Source: Roseateles depolymerans
GTDB lineage: Bacteria; Pseudomonadota; Gammaproteobacteria; Burkholderiales; Burkholderiaceae_C
Direction: 5' to 3'
NCBI RefSeq assembly: GCF_003387155.1
Contig: NZ_QUMT01000002.1
Coordinates: 439,694 to 503,693, forward strand
Length of the DNA: 64,000 bases
The notes under the pieces are model-generated. The model was given only the letters and a program-made list of their open reading frames with translations, was not told where the DNA came from and searched no databases. The position numbers were made by a program, and so were the translations under genes. Shown here piece after piece: positions 18,062-26,730 of the stretch; the stretch's first letter is position 1, and each line of letters starts with the position of its first letter.

Positions 18062-19087
18062 TCAGGCAACAGGGCGGCGGGGCGCCGCGACCACCACGGT
18101 GGCATCGTCGCGGCCGCGGAGGTGGTCCCGCAGAATCCAGGCGGCCACGCAGGCCGGTCCGGCTTGCAGCAGGCCCGGTACATCATCAAGCTTCCAGCGG
18201 CTCTGGATGCCATCTGAATGCAGGACAAGCACCGCATGGGCCGGCCACTCGTAGCGCATGTCCTGCAATCGGCGCACCTGCACCCCCAGCGTGCCATGTT
18301 GGACCAGGAGGCTGCGGTCGACCACCCCCGAGATCAGGCGCCCGCTGACGTTGCCGGCCCCCGACACCACCAGGCTCGGCGTTGTCAGGTCCAGGCAGGC
18401 CAGGGTGACGGCGGCGCCGCGGGTGCTGCGCATCGGGTCATGGGTCCGCTCCAGGATCGATGCGGGAGACGCGGTGCCATCCGGCATCCGGTGCAGCAAA
18501 CTCACCATGAGGTCCGCCGCCTCGGCAGCGTCGGGCCCATGGCCCAGCCCGTCGGCCACCAGCAGCAGGCAGTGGTCCTCCAGCGTCCGCACGGTCCAGG
18601 CATCGCCACTGACCTGCTCGCCGGGAGCGGCCAGGGTCAGGCCGACGATGTCGAAGCCGGGAGTGGGCGGCACGACAGGGCGGCGCTCCGGGGCGTCGGC
18701 CGAGGCGCGGGTGGCGATCACCGTGCCGCGGCCCGGGGCGGAGAAGGCGTCAAAACGCGCCGCCAGCCGCCGGATGGCGCCCAGGCCCGTGCCGGCTGTG
18801 CCGCCGGTGCTGTAGCCGTCCTGCAGGCAGCGGTGCACGTCCATGCCGGGGCCCTGGTCCAGGGACAGCACCTCCACCTGGCCGTCCACGGCCGCCATCA
18901 GCAGCGCGGCCTGCCGGCCGGGGCCGACATGGCGGTGCAGGTTGGTGCCCAGCTCGGTGACCATCAGGGCCAGCCGTCCGCAGGCCTCGGGGTCGAAGCC
19001 CAGGCCGCCCGCCAGATGCAGGGCCGCCCGGCGCGCTTCGCCCACCTGGCTGACGTCCTCGATGGGAAAACGCAGATGCGGCTGCAT
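18062..19087 (-). CDS. Anti-sigma-type ATPase fused to an RsbX/SpoIIE-like PP2C phosphatase
   Basis: A 341-residue two-domain protein. Residues ~1-135 form a GHKL ATPase like RsbT/RsbW (TELGTNLHRHV, LDQGPGMDV, AGTGLGAIRR). Residues ~150-341 are a PP2C/SpoIIE phosphatase with metal-binding aspartates in VSGDAW, VADGLGHG, LHSDGIQ and GRDDATVVV. In stressosomes RsbX-type phosphatases remove phosphate from RsbR and RsbS and so reset the complex. Here the extra ATPase domain could add a kinase or partner-binding activity. It starts three bases after the rsbT stop and is tightly packed in the operon. The opposing activities joined in one chain are seen in the sequence; how they balance is inference. 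Confidence 0.92.
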   Translation of the reverse strand: MQPHLRFPIEDVSQVGEARRAALHLAGGLGFDPEACGRLALMVTELGTNLHRHVGPGRQAALLMAAVDGQVEVLSLDQGPGMDVHRCLQDGYSTGGTAGTGLGAIRRLAARFDAFSAPGRGTVIATRASADAPERRPVVPPTPGFDIVGLTLAAPGEQVSGDAWTVRTLEDHCLLLVADGLGHGPDAAEAADLMVSLLHRMPDGTASPASILERTHDPMRSTRGAAVTLACLDLTTPSLVVSGAGNVSGRLISGVVDRSLLVQHGTLGVQVRRLQDMRYEWPAHAVLVLHSDGIQSRWKLDDVPGLLQAGPACVAAWILRDHLRGRDDATVVVAAPRRPVA

Positions 19088-19090
19088 CGC

Positions 19091-19525
19091 CTATTTCCAG
19101 CGGGTGATGGTGACCCGTGTGCCCTGGCCAGGCGCCGTCTCGAGCTCGAAGTCGTTCACCAGCCGCTTGCTGCCGGACAGGCCCATGCCCAGGCCGCCGC
19201 CGGAGGTCCAGCCGTCCTTGAGCGCCAGGTCGATGTCGGCAATGCCGGGGCCCTGGTCCACGAAGGACAGCCGCAGGCCCTGGCGCAGGCCGTTTTGGAC
19301 CAACTGCCACAACATGTCGCCGCCGCCCCCGTAGATGAGGGTGTTGCGGGACAGCTCGCTGGCCGCGGTGATCATCTTGGTCTGGTCGACCAGGCTGAAC
19401 TTGAGCTGCTGCGTGAGCCGGCGCACCTGCTGGCGGGCCAGCACGATGTCCGCCTCGCTGCGGATGGGCATCTGGCCCTGTTCGGACTCAGTCGACATCG
19501 TGGTGATCGCGGTCATGGCCGTCAT
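19091..19525 (-). CDS. rsbT: RsbT-like switch serine kinase
   Basis: A 144-residue GHKL-fold protein kinase that phosphorylates RsbR and RsbS in the stressosome and is then released to act on a downstream partner. The N-box (ASELSRNTLIYG), G1 (DQGPGI) and G2 (GLGMGLSGSKRL) are intact. Start ATG 19523-19525 is chosen because GAGGAG lies seven bases ahead; it overlaps the rsbS 3' end by 38 bases, and later in-frame ATGs exist. In Bacillus the freed RsbT activates RsbU and then sigmaB; neither is present here, so the partner must be another protein, possibly the neighbouring phosphatase or kinases (inference). Confidence 0.93.
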   Translation of the reverse strand: MTAMTAITTMSTESEQGQMPIRSEADIVLARQQVRRLTQQLKFSLVDQTKMITAASELSRNTLIYGGGGDMLWQLVQNGLRQGLRLSFVDQGPGIADIDLALKDGWTSGGGLGMGLSGSKRLVNDFELETAPGQGTRVTITRWK

Positions 19526-19889
19526 GGAACTGCTCCTCGTCCGTTGCCTTGAGCAGCTGCAGGCCGCGTTCCACATTCAGGGCGGTCCGCACGCCGTCCA
19601 GCGACAGTCCCAGCTCCACCAGGGTGATGGCCACCGCCGGCTGCATGCCCACCACCACGGTGGTGGCGCCCAGCACCCTGGCAATGCCGGAAATGCTGGC
19701 CAGCATGCGGCCGATGAAGGAATCGACGATTTCCATGGCGGAGATGTCGATCAGCACACCGGTGGCGCTGGAGGACTGGATCTTGTTGGCCAGGTCGTCC
19801 TGGAGCGCCAGGGCGGTCTGGTCCTGCAGGTCGACCTGGATGGTCACCAGCAGGGTCCGGCCCATTTGCAGGATGGGGATGCGCTGCAT
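19488..19889 (-). CDS. rsbS: RsbS-like STAS scaffold of the stressosome
   Basis: A 133-residue single STAS-domain protein. The signature GVLIDISAMEIVDSFIGRML contains the Ser (in IVDS) that matches the RsbT phosphorylation site of RsbS, with the usual Asp before it. RsbS forms the stressosome core with RsbR and holds RsbT until phosphorylated. The C-terminus is a short His/Asp-rich tail (FHDGHDRDHHDVD) not typical of RsbS; it is encoded where rsbT overlaps, so it may be a by-product of that overlap. Three bases separate it from rsbR. Confidence 0.93.
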   Translation of the reverse strand: MQRIPILQMGRTLLVTIQVDLQDQTALALQDDLANKIQSSSATGVLIDISAMEIVDSFIGRMLASISGIARVLGATTVVVGMQPAVAITLVELGLSLDGVRTALNVERGLQLLKATDEEQFHDGHDRDHHDVD

Positions 19890-19892
19890 GGC

Positions 19893-20774
19893 TCAGTCCA
19901 TCCGGCCGGAGACGACTTCCGCGGCGCCGCGGTTGCGGGTGATCACGTACCCGGTGCGGCGCAGGGCCAGCGACAGGGCGTCGGCCAGCGACGCCTTGGT
20001 GGTGATGCCTTCCAGATCGATCCCCAGGTGCACGATGGTCTGGGCGATCTGCGGACGGATGCCGCTGATGATGCAGTCCGCCCCCATCAGGCGGATGGCG
20101 GTGACGGTCTTCATCAGATGCTGGGCGACCAGCGTATCCACCGTGGGCACGCCGGTGATGTCGATGATGGCCAGCGCAGAGCCCGTCTCAACGATGCGCT
20201 CCAGCAGCGCTTCCATGACGATCTGGGTGCGACCGCTGTCCAGCGTGCCGATCATGGGCACGGCCAGCACGCCCTCCCAGAGCTTGACCACCGGCGTGGA
20301 CAGCTCCAGCAGGTCCTGCTGCTGGCGGGCGATGATGTCTTCGCGGGTGCGCTGGTAGGCGGACACCGTGTGCTGGGCCATGGCGTCCAGCAGGGTGGAG
20401 ACCTCCCAGGTGGCGGCGAAGAGCAGGTCCGGCTGGCTGCTGAAGGCGCGCTGCAGGCCGCCGAACAGCGGCTTCTTGAGGGCCAGCACGAAGCGGCTGG
20501 TGTCCGCGGCGGTCGCCCCTTGGGCCGCGCGGGAGGCGGACAGGCGGGCCAGCAGGTCGCGCAGGCGGGACCAGCCGGCGGCGTCCAGGTCCGTCAGGCC
20601 GCCGCTGGCGCGCAGGCCGGCCAGCAGCGCCTCCAGCAGTTCGCTGGTTTCGCGGCTGTCGCTGTGCAGGTCACGGCCGCCCCCGGTGGCGCGGAGTTCC
20701 GCCTGCCATTCGGACAGGACCTGTTCCTTGTGATGGGCCAGCAGGTCTTCAACCGCAACGCTGTGTGGATTCAT
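19893..20774 (-). CDS. rsbR: RsbR-like stressosome sensor
   Basis: A 293-residue protein: residues ~1-150 are a helical, non-haem-globin-like sensory domain, and ~158-280 a STAS domain. The two Thr positions phosphorylated by RsbT in Bacillus RsbR are kept: Thr177 in MIGTLDSGR and a Thr in IDITGVPTVDT (207 or 211). The conserved stretch SGIRPQIAQTIVHLGID is typical of RsbR. The start ATG 20772-20774 has GAGGA just upstream. It is the first gene of the six-gene leftward operon. The N-terminal turret domain normally sets which stress is sensed; its ligand cannot be told from sequence. Confidence 0.94.
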   Translation of the reverse strand: MNPHSVAVEDLLAHHKEQVLSEWQAELRATGGGRDLHSDSRETSELLEALLAGLRASGGLTDLDAAGWSRLRDLLARLSASRAAQGATAADTSRFVLALKKPLFGGLQRAFSSQPDLLFAATWEVSTLLDAMAQHTVSAYQRTREDIIARQQQDLLELSTPVVKLWEGVLAVPMIGTLDSGRTQIVMEALLERIVETGSALAIIDITGVPTVDTLVAQHLMKTVTAIRLMGADCIISGIRPQIAQTIVHLGIDLEGITTKASLADALSLALRRTGYVITRNRGAAEVVSGRMD

Positions 20775-20905
20775 GGATTCCTCGGGTGGACTGGGGGAAC
20801 GGAGAGGGCGACACAATGCGTGTCAAAGGGGAGGCGGCGGCATATTAACCCTGCCTTGGAGGACTGCCGACCCTACAGTGGGGGCCTTGTTGTCCCTGAG
20901 GGGGG

Positions 20906-20920
20906 TGGCACGCCGTTTGC
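20906..20920 (+). promoter_or_regulatory. Sigma54 (RpoN)-type -24/-12 promoter
   Basis: TGGCACGCCGTTTGC matches the RpoN consensus TGGCACG-N4-TTGC exactly, with the GG and GC dinucleotides twelve bases apart. It lies 42 bases before the receiver-kinase gene start, so transcription would begin near 20932. An enhancer-binding activator would be needed; none is encoded in the window. Confidence 0.7.
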
Positions 20921-20961
20921 CCATCTGGATTTGGCGGTGGCCTACCGCACAAGACTGACGA

Positions 20962-22155
20962 ATGATGAAGATGCTGATCGACTGGGAGACAGAAGTGGCG
21001 CAAGAGCAGACCCCCGGCACCAACGCCGGGGCGGCGGACGTGTCGCCACGGCGGCCAATGAATGTGCTGGTGGTGGACGACAAGCCGCAGAATCTGCTGG
21101 CCATGAAAGCCTTGCTGGGAGATGGCCTGGAGCCGGACCTGCAGGTGCTGACGGCGGATTCGGGGCCGGCCGCCCTGGAACTGCTGCTGGAACACGAAGT
21201 CATGCTGGCCTTGCTGGATGTGCAGATGCCAGGCATGGATGGCTTCACCTTGGCAGAACTGATGCGGGGCACGGAACGTACCCGGCATGTGCCCATCATC
21301 TTCCTGACCGCCGGGGCCCGGGAAGCGCAGCGCAGCTTCAAGGGCTATGAGGCGGGGGCGGTGGACTTCATCTACAAGCCGGTGGACGCCCATGTCATGC
21401 GCAGCAAGGTGGCGGTTTTTGCCGACCTGCATCGCCAGCGCCAGTTGCTGGCCGAACGGATCGAGGCCCAGGAGCGCCTGGCCCGGGTCAATGCGCTGAT
21501 GCTGAGCGCACTCTCCCATGACATCCGCGGCCCGCTGTCCGTGATGATGCTCAATGCCGAACTGCTGATCCGCCAGGCGGACCAGCCGGTGCTGCAAAAG
21601 GCCGGCGCCCGCATGAAGGCGGCTGCCACGCTGCTGGGTCGCCAGGTGGACCATCTGGGCAGCCTGGCCCAGCGCCCGTGCGAGCTGCTGGAAGTGCATC
21701 CGCGCCGGGGCGACCTGGCCGCGCTGACGGCCCAGCGGCTGGACCTGGAGAGCAACCAGGCCGTGCTGTGGGCGCCGCCGAGCTTCGAGCGCATCGGCGA
21801 CACCGCCGGGGACTTCGACGCGGAGGCGCTGGCCCGTGCCATCGACCAGCTGTTGATGCAGGCCGCCACCCATGCCGGCGATGCCCCCATCCGCATCCAG
21901 GTGGACGGCAGTGCCCACCGGTCGCTGATGCTGCGGCTGAGCTTTGACACGGTGCTGTCGGCCGAAGCTTCCATCCATCTGTTCGGCGGCCATGAGCCGG
22001 TCTCCGGCATGGCCTCGCCCCATGTGGGGCCGGGCCTGGAAGAGCCGGAGCGGGTGGCCCGCGCCCATGGCGGCTCCCTGATCGGTGGCTCCCGGCAGCG
22101 TCAGGGTACGCTGCTCGAGCTGCTGCTGCCCCGCCACCAGGCCGATCGCCCCTGA
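20962..22155 (+). CDS. Receiver-histidine kinase fusion with degenerate ATPase domain
   Basis: A 397-residue cytosolic protein. The N-terminal receiver (~33-150) is complete: VVDDKPQN, phospho-acceptor Asp in LLDVQMPGMDG, LTAGA and the Lys in YKPVD. It is followed by HisKA with His186 in ALSHDIRGPL. The ATPase region (~255-395) lacks the N-box asparagines (QLLMQAATHA) and a DxGxG motif, keeping only HGG and GTLLELLLP-like ends. It may thus be a kinase-dead phosphatase or scaffold, or need a partner's ATPase. It is divergent from the stressosome operon and has an RpoN-type promoter. ATG 20962 is used; 20965 is equally possible, as no clear ribosome-binding site helps. Confidence 0.88.
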   Translation: MMKMLIDWETEVAQEQTPGTNAGAADVSPRRPMNVLVVDDKPQNLLAMKALLGDGLEPDLQVLTADSGPAALELLLEHEVMLALLDVQMPGMDGFTLAELMRGTERTRHVPIIFLTAGAREAQRSFKGYEAGAVDFIYKPVDAHVMRSKVAVFADLHRQRQLLAERIEAQERLARVNALMLSALSHDIRGPLSVMMLNAELLIRQADQPVLQKAGARMKAAATLLGRQVDHLGSLAQRPCELLEVHPRRGDLAALTAQRLDLESNQAVLWAPPSFERIGDTAGDFDAEALARAIDQLLMQAATHAGDAPIRIQVDGSAHRSLMLRLSFDTVLSAEASIHLFGGHEPVSGMASPHVGPGLEEPERVARAHGGSLIGGSRQRQGTLLELLLPRHQADRP

Positions 22156-22244
22156 CGCTTCCACTGGCTTCCCCCATCGCGCACCGGCCGGACGAAACCG
22201 GCCAGAATGCGCCCCCTCATGGCTGAACGGCTTTCTTGACTCCC

Positions 22245-25200
22245 ATGACCACCTCCTCTTCGGCTTCGACCCCGGACCTGGCCCTCCACCGGATCCGATG
22301 GCTGCCGGCACCCACGATGCTGGGCTTTGCCCTGGCCATCCTGACGATCTTCATGACGGCCTTCATGTCCTGGCGCTCCCAGCAGGAGCAGTCGGCCACC
22401 GCCGATGCCATGGCCAGTACGCTGGTCGTGCAGGAACAGATCCAGGCGCTGGGCTCGGCGATCAAGGATGCAGAGACCGGCCAGCGGGGTTATCTGCTGA
22501 CCGGCGTGGACACTTATCTGCTGCCGTTCAACACCGCCCAGGTGGTGCTGCCGCTGGCAGTGCAGCGTCTTCGGGTGAGCTGGGCGGACAACCCGCCGCA
22601 GCTGGCCCGGCTGGATACGGTGGAGATGCTCTACAAGACCAAGCTCACCGAAATGCAGGAGACCATCGACCTTCGCCGTCGTGGGGACCGCATCGATGCG
22701 CTCAACACCGTGCAGGGCGACCGCGGCCGCATCCTGATGGACCGCATCCGCACGCTGCTGGGCGAGATGGAGCGCGAGGAGCGCGAACGCGCCGCCAACC
22801 GGCGGTCCACCTGGGACGCTGCCGTGCTGCAGACCCAGGCGATGCTCTGGGGCGGCTCGGCGCTGCTGCTGGTGCTGGTGCTGGTGGCCCTGGTGCTGAC
22901 CATCCGCAACTATCGAGCCACCAAGGCCGAGGACTGGATCAAGGCGGGTAAATCCCAGCTGGTCGCGCAAATGCAGGGAGATCCGCGCATCGAGCGTCTG
23001 GGTGAAATCGTGGTGAGTGCGCTGGCCCGGTACACCCAGGCGCAGGTTGGCGCTTTTTATGTCGCCCAGGAAGACGGAAGCTTTGAGCGAGTCGCTGGCT
23101 ACGCTTTGCCCACCGGCGATGCCGCCCCGCCGCTGGTGCGCAGTGGCGACAGTTTGCTGGGCCAGGCCGTCAAGGACCGGCGCACGGTGCACCTGAAGAA
23201 TCTTCCGAAGGACTACTTCAATGTGGCCTCCAGCCTGGGGAAGTCCAACTCGCGTGAGGTGCTGATTGGACCTTCCGGCATCGATGGCGGCATTCAGTGC
23301 GTGGTCGAACTGGGCTACTTGCGCGAAGTGGGAGAACACGAGCGTGAGCTCTTGACCCGCGCCGGGGAGTTCATCGCCATGGCCCTTCGCTCGGCCAAGG
23401 ACCGCAGCCGTCTGGAACAACTGCTGGAAGAAAGCCGTCGCCAGTCCGAGGAACTGCAGGCTCAGCAGGAAGAACTGCGCGCCAGCAATGAAGAGCTGGA
23501 AGAGCAGGGCCGCGCCCTGCGTGAATCGCAGCTGCGGCTGGAGCATCAACAGACCGAGCTGGAGCAGAGCAATGCCCAGCTGGAAGAGCAGGCCAAGCAG
23601 CTGGAGCTGCAGCGCTCCGAGCTGGAGAGTGCCCAGGGGCTGCTGACGGAGCGGGCGGATGCGCTGGAGCGGTCCAACCAGTACAAGAGCGAGTTCCTGG
23701 CCAACATGAGCCACGAGCTGCGCACCCCGCTGAACTCCACCCTGATCCTGGCCAAGCTGCTGGCCGACAACAAGGACGGCAACCTGAGCTCCGAACAGGT
23801 GCGTTTTGCCGAGACCATCACCTCGGCCGGCAACGACCTGCTGGCGCTGATCAACGACATCCTGGACCTGTCCAAGATCGAGGCCGGCAAGGTGGAGGTT
23901 CAGATCGAGCGGGTGCCGGTGCCGCGCCTGCTGCAGCAGTTGACGCAGACCTTCGCGCCCATCGCCGCACAGCGCCATCTGGCCTTCGGCCTGAACCTGC
24001 AGCCGGGCGCGCCCGACTGGCTGGAAACCGACGAAGGCCGCATCAGCCAGGTGCTGAAGAACCTGCTGTCCAACGCCCTGAAGTTCACCGAGAAGGGCTC
24101 GGTGCGGATGGAAGTGGGCGGCACCGCGGACGGCCGCCTGGTGTTTGCGGTGAAGGACACCGGCATCGGCATCGCGCCGGAACATCAGGACCAGATCTTC
24201 GAGGCTTTCCGCCAGGCCGATGGCAGCACCCACCGCAAATATGGCGGCACGGGGCTGGGCTTGTCGATCTCGCGGGACCTGGCCCGTCTGCTGGGCGGGG
24301 ACATCTATCTGGAAAGCAGCCCGGGCCTGGGCAGCACCTTCAGCCTGGTGTTGCCGCAGAAGCATGTGGCGCCGGCGCAGAGCGACTCGCCGCGTTCGCT
24401 GCCGCCGGCCCAGGCACCTTCGCCCGCCCGCTCGCCAGTGATGGCGCCGCCCGCCATGGTGCCGGCCATCAGCGCGGTGGCGACGGGGACCCTGGCAGGG
24501 GGAAGTGGCGGCGAAGGCGACATCCCGAGCCGTCCCGCCCCCGCCACCCACGAAGCGCGTCTGCCGCAGCTCGACGACGACCGCCTGCGCTGGGTGCCGG
24601 GTGCCCGCTCCATCCTGGTGATCGAGGATGACGAGCGCTTTGCCGCCATCCTGCGGGACCTGATCCGCGAAATGGGCTTCCTGTGCCTGATGGCCCACAC
24701 CGCGGAAAACGGCCTTGCGGTCGCGCAGCGGTATGCGCCCAGCGCCATCCTGCTGGACATGAACCTGCCGGACCATTCGGGCCTGGGCGTGCTGGATCGC
24801 CTCAAGCGCGACCCGCTGACCCGTCACATCCCCGTGCATGTGGCCTCGGTGGAAGATTACAGCCATGAGGCCCTGGAGCGCGGTGCCATCGGCTATGCGC
24901 TCAAGCCGGTCAAGCGCGACGAGCTCGAGCATGCGCTGCAGCGGCTGGAGGCCAAGTTCTCGCAGCGCATGCGCCGCGTGCTGGTGGTGGAAGACGACGC
25001 CCGCCAGCTCGACAGCATCCGCCACCTGCTGGCGGCCGATGATGTGCAGATCCAGGGCGTGGCCACCGCGGCCGAGGCGCTGGAAGCCCTGCGCAGCACC
25101 ACCTTCGACTGCATGGTGATGGACCTGCATCTGCCGGACATGAGTGGCTTCGACCTGCTGGACCAGATGGCCCTGCAGGACGAGGTGGCCTTCCCGCCGG

Positions 25201-25808
25201 TGATCGTCTACACCGGCCACAACCTCTCGCCGGTGCAGGAGACGCAGCTGCGCCGCTATTCCCGCTCCATCATCATCAAGGGCGCCCGGTCGCCCGAGCG
25301 GCTGCTGGACGAGGTGACGCTGTTCCTCCACCAGGTGGAAGCGCAGCTGCCGCCGGAGCGTCAGCGCATGCTCAAGGAGGTGAGGGCGCGCGACAACATG
25401 CTGGAAGGCCGTCGCATCCTGGTGGTGGAAGACGATGTGCGCAACATCTTTGCGCTGTCGGCCGTGCTGGAGCCCAAGGGTGTGAAGGTGGAAATCGCCC
25501 GCAATGGCCGCGAGGCGCTGGAGCGGCTGGCCCAGTCGTCCGGCCCCGGACCGGGCGAGGGCGGCAACAAGCCACCGATCGACCTGGTGCTGATGGACAT
25601 CATGATGCCGGAGATGGACGGCTTCACCGCCATGCGGGCCATCCGCGAGCGGCCGGACTGGCGCCGCCTGCCGATCATCGCGCTCACGGCCAAGGCGATG
25701 AAGGACGACCAGGAGAAGTGCATGGCCGCGGGGGCGAATGACTACATCGCCAAGCCGCTGGACGTGGAAAAGCTGCTCTCCCTGGTGCGGGTCTGGATGC
25801 CGCGCTGA
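22245..25808 (+). CDS. Large hybrid histidine kinase: CHASE3-GAF-HisKA-HATPase-REC-REC-REC
   Basis: A 1187-residue inner-membrane kinase. Membrane helices at ~25-43 and ~200-218 flank a periplasmic CHASE3 domain (KDAETGQRGYLLTG). A GAF domain (~240-375), a long Gln/Glu-rich coiled coil (~380-480), HisKA with His490 in NMSHELRTP and an intact ATPase domain (LLSNALKFTEKG, KDTGIGIAP, GGTGLGLSIS) follow. After a Pro/Ala linker come three receivers starting near 789, 911 and 1057, with phospho-Asp in LLDMNLPD, VMDLHLPD and LMDIMMPE. ATG 22245 is preferred over an upstream TTG at 22236. The gene is followed with a one-base overlap by cheR, a pairing often seen for kinase/CheR signalling loci. Signal and output are unknown. 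Confidence 0.95.
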   Translation: MTTSSSASTPDLALHRIRWLPAPTMLGFALAILTIFMTAFMSWRSQQEQSATADAMASTLVVQEQIQALGSAIKDAETGQRGYLLTGVDTYLLPFNTAQVVLPLAVQRLRVSWADNPPQLARLDTVEMLYKTKLTEMQETIDLRRRGDRIDALNTVQGDRGRILMDRIRTLLGEMEREERERAANRRSTWDAAVLQTQAMLWGGSALLLVLVLVALVLTIRNYRATKAEDWIKAGKSQLVAQMQGDPRIERLGEIVVSALARYTQAQVGAFYVAQEDGSFERVAGYALPTGDAAPPLVRSGDSLLGQAVKDRRTVHLKNLPKDYFNVASSLGKSNSREVLIGPSGIDGGIQCVVELGYLREVGEHERELLTRAGEFIAMALRSAKDRSRLEQLLEESRRQSEELQAQQEELRASNEELEEQGRALRESQLRLEHQQTELEQSNAQLEEQAKQLELQRSELESAQGLLTERADALERSNQYKSEFLANMSHELRTPLNSTLILAKLLADNKDGNLSSEQVRFAETITSAGNDLLALINDILDLSKIEAGKVEVQIERVPVPRLLQQLTQTFAPIAAQRHLAFGLNLQPGAPDWLETDEGRISQVLKNLLSNALKFTEKGSVRMEVGGTADGRLVFAVKDTGIGIAPEHQDQIFEAFRQADGSTHRKYGGTGLGLSISRDLARLLGGDIYLESSPGLGSTFSLVLPQKHVAPAQSDSPRSLPPAQAPSPARSPVMAPPAMVPAISAVATGTLAGGSGGEGDIPSRPAPATHEARLPQLDDDRLRWVPGARSILVIEDDERFAAILRDLIREMGFLCLMAHTAENGLAVAQRYAPSAILLDMNLPDHSGLGVLDRLKRDPLTRHIPVHVASVEDYSHEALERGAIGYALKPVKRDELEHALQRLEAKFSQRMRRVLVVEDDARQLDSIRHLLAADDVQIQGVATAAEALEALRSTTFDCMVMDLHLPDMSGFDLLDQMALQDEVAFPPVIVYTGHNLSPVQETQLRRYSRSIIIKGARSPERLLDEVTLFLHQVEAQLPPERQRMLKEVRARDNMLEGRRILVVEDDVRNIFALSAVLEPKGVKVEIARNGREALERLAQSSGPGPGEGGNKPPIDLVLMDIMMPEMDGFTAMRAIRERPDWRRLPIIALTAKAMKDDQEKCMAAGANDYIAKPLDVEKLLSLVRVWMPR

Positions 25809-26701
25809 TGGACGAGGGCGGTGTCATGAAGTCCGGGACTGAAGGCGCGTTCGGGGGGCTGCTGGGCGATGACCACCTGCCGGCCCATCCGGAGGTGGAC
25901 ATCGAGGTGCGGTTGATCCTGGAGGCGATCTACCAGCGCTACCACTACGACTTCCGGGATTACGCCCAGACGTCGCTGCGCCGGCGGCTCAAGGCGGCCA
26001 TGCAGCGCTTCGACTGCCCCACGCTGTCCCAGTTGCAGGGGCGCCTGCTGCGGGAGGGCGAAGTCTTCCGCTCGGTCCTGAAGGACCTGACGGTGCAGGT
26101 CAGCGAGATGTTCCGCGACCCGGAGTACTTCCGGGCCCTGCGCGAGCAGGTGGTGCCGGTGCTGCGCACCTATCCGTCCCTCAAGATCTGGGTGGCGGGC
26201 TGCAGCAGCGGGGAGGAGGCGTATTCGCTGGCCATCCTGATGAAAGAAGAAGGGCTGCTGGAGCGCACCCTGATCTACGCGACCGACATCAGCCAGGAAG
26301 CGCTGATGCAGGCCCAGGCCGGTGTCTACCGGATCGACCTGGTGCCTGGCTTCACCGAAAACCATCGTCTCTCGGGCGGCAAGGGCTCGCTGTCGGAGCA
26401 CTACACCGCGGCTTATGACCACATCCTGCTGGACAAGGCGCTGAAGGAGCGCATCGTCTTCAGCGACCACAGTCTGTCCACCGACAGCGTGTTTGCGGAG
26501 GTGCAGCTGGTGTCCTGCCGCAATGTCCTGATCTATTTCAACCGGGCGCTGCAGGACCGGGCTTTCGGGCTGTTCAGCGAGGCCCTGTGCCGCAATGGCT
26601 TCCTGGGGCTGGGCGCACGGGAGACCCTTCGGTTCTCGGCGCATGCCGGGGATTTCAACGAAGTGGCGCCGCACGAGCGGATCTACCAGCGCAAGGGGTA
26701 G
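25808..26701 (+). CDS. CheR-type protein-glutamate methyltransferase
   Basis: A 297-residue SAM-dependent methyltransferase. The N-terminal helical CheR_N domain (YDFRDYAQTSLRRRLKAAM) is followed by the SAM-binding motif VAGCSSGEEAYSLAI, ATDISQEAL and VSCRNVLIYFN. CheR methylates glutamates of chemoreceptors, but here no chemoreceptor, CheA, CheW or CheB is near. Methylation may instead act on the CHASE3/GAF kinase or its coiled coil (inference). The ATG at 25808 shares its A with the kinase stop TGA, indicating translational coupling. The frame has no downstream CheB partner, which differs from many similar loci. Confidence 0.92.
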   Translation: MDEGGVMKSGTEGAFGGLLGDDHLPAHPEVDIEVRLILEAIYQRYHYDFRDYAQTSLRRRLKAAMQRFDCPTLSQLQGRLLREGEVFRSVLKDLTVQVSEMFRDPEYFRALREQVVPVLRTYPSLKIWVAGCSSGEEAYSLAILMKEEGLLERTLIYATDISQEALMQAQAGVYRIDLVPGFTENHRLSGGKGSLSEHYTAAYDHILLDKALKERIVFSDHSLSTDSVFAEVQLVSCRNVLIYFNRALQDRAFGLFSEALCRNGFLGLGARETLRFSAHAGDFNEVAPHERIYQRKG

Positions 26702-26730
26702 TCGCCTGCCCACACAGGCGCGGGCCTTGC

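Noticed and set aside
22101-25331. 1076-codon minus-strand ORF opposite the hybrid kinase
   Set aside because: Antisense shadow; all recognisable motifs are on the plus strand.
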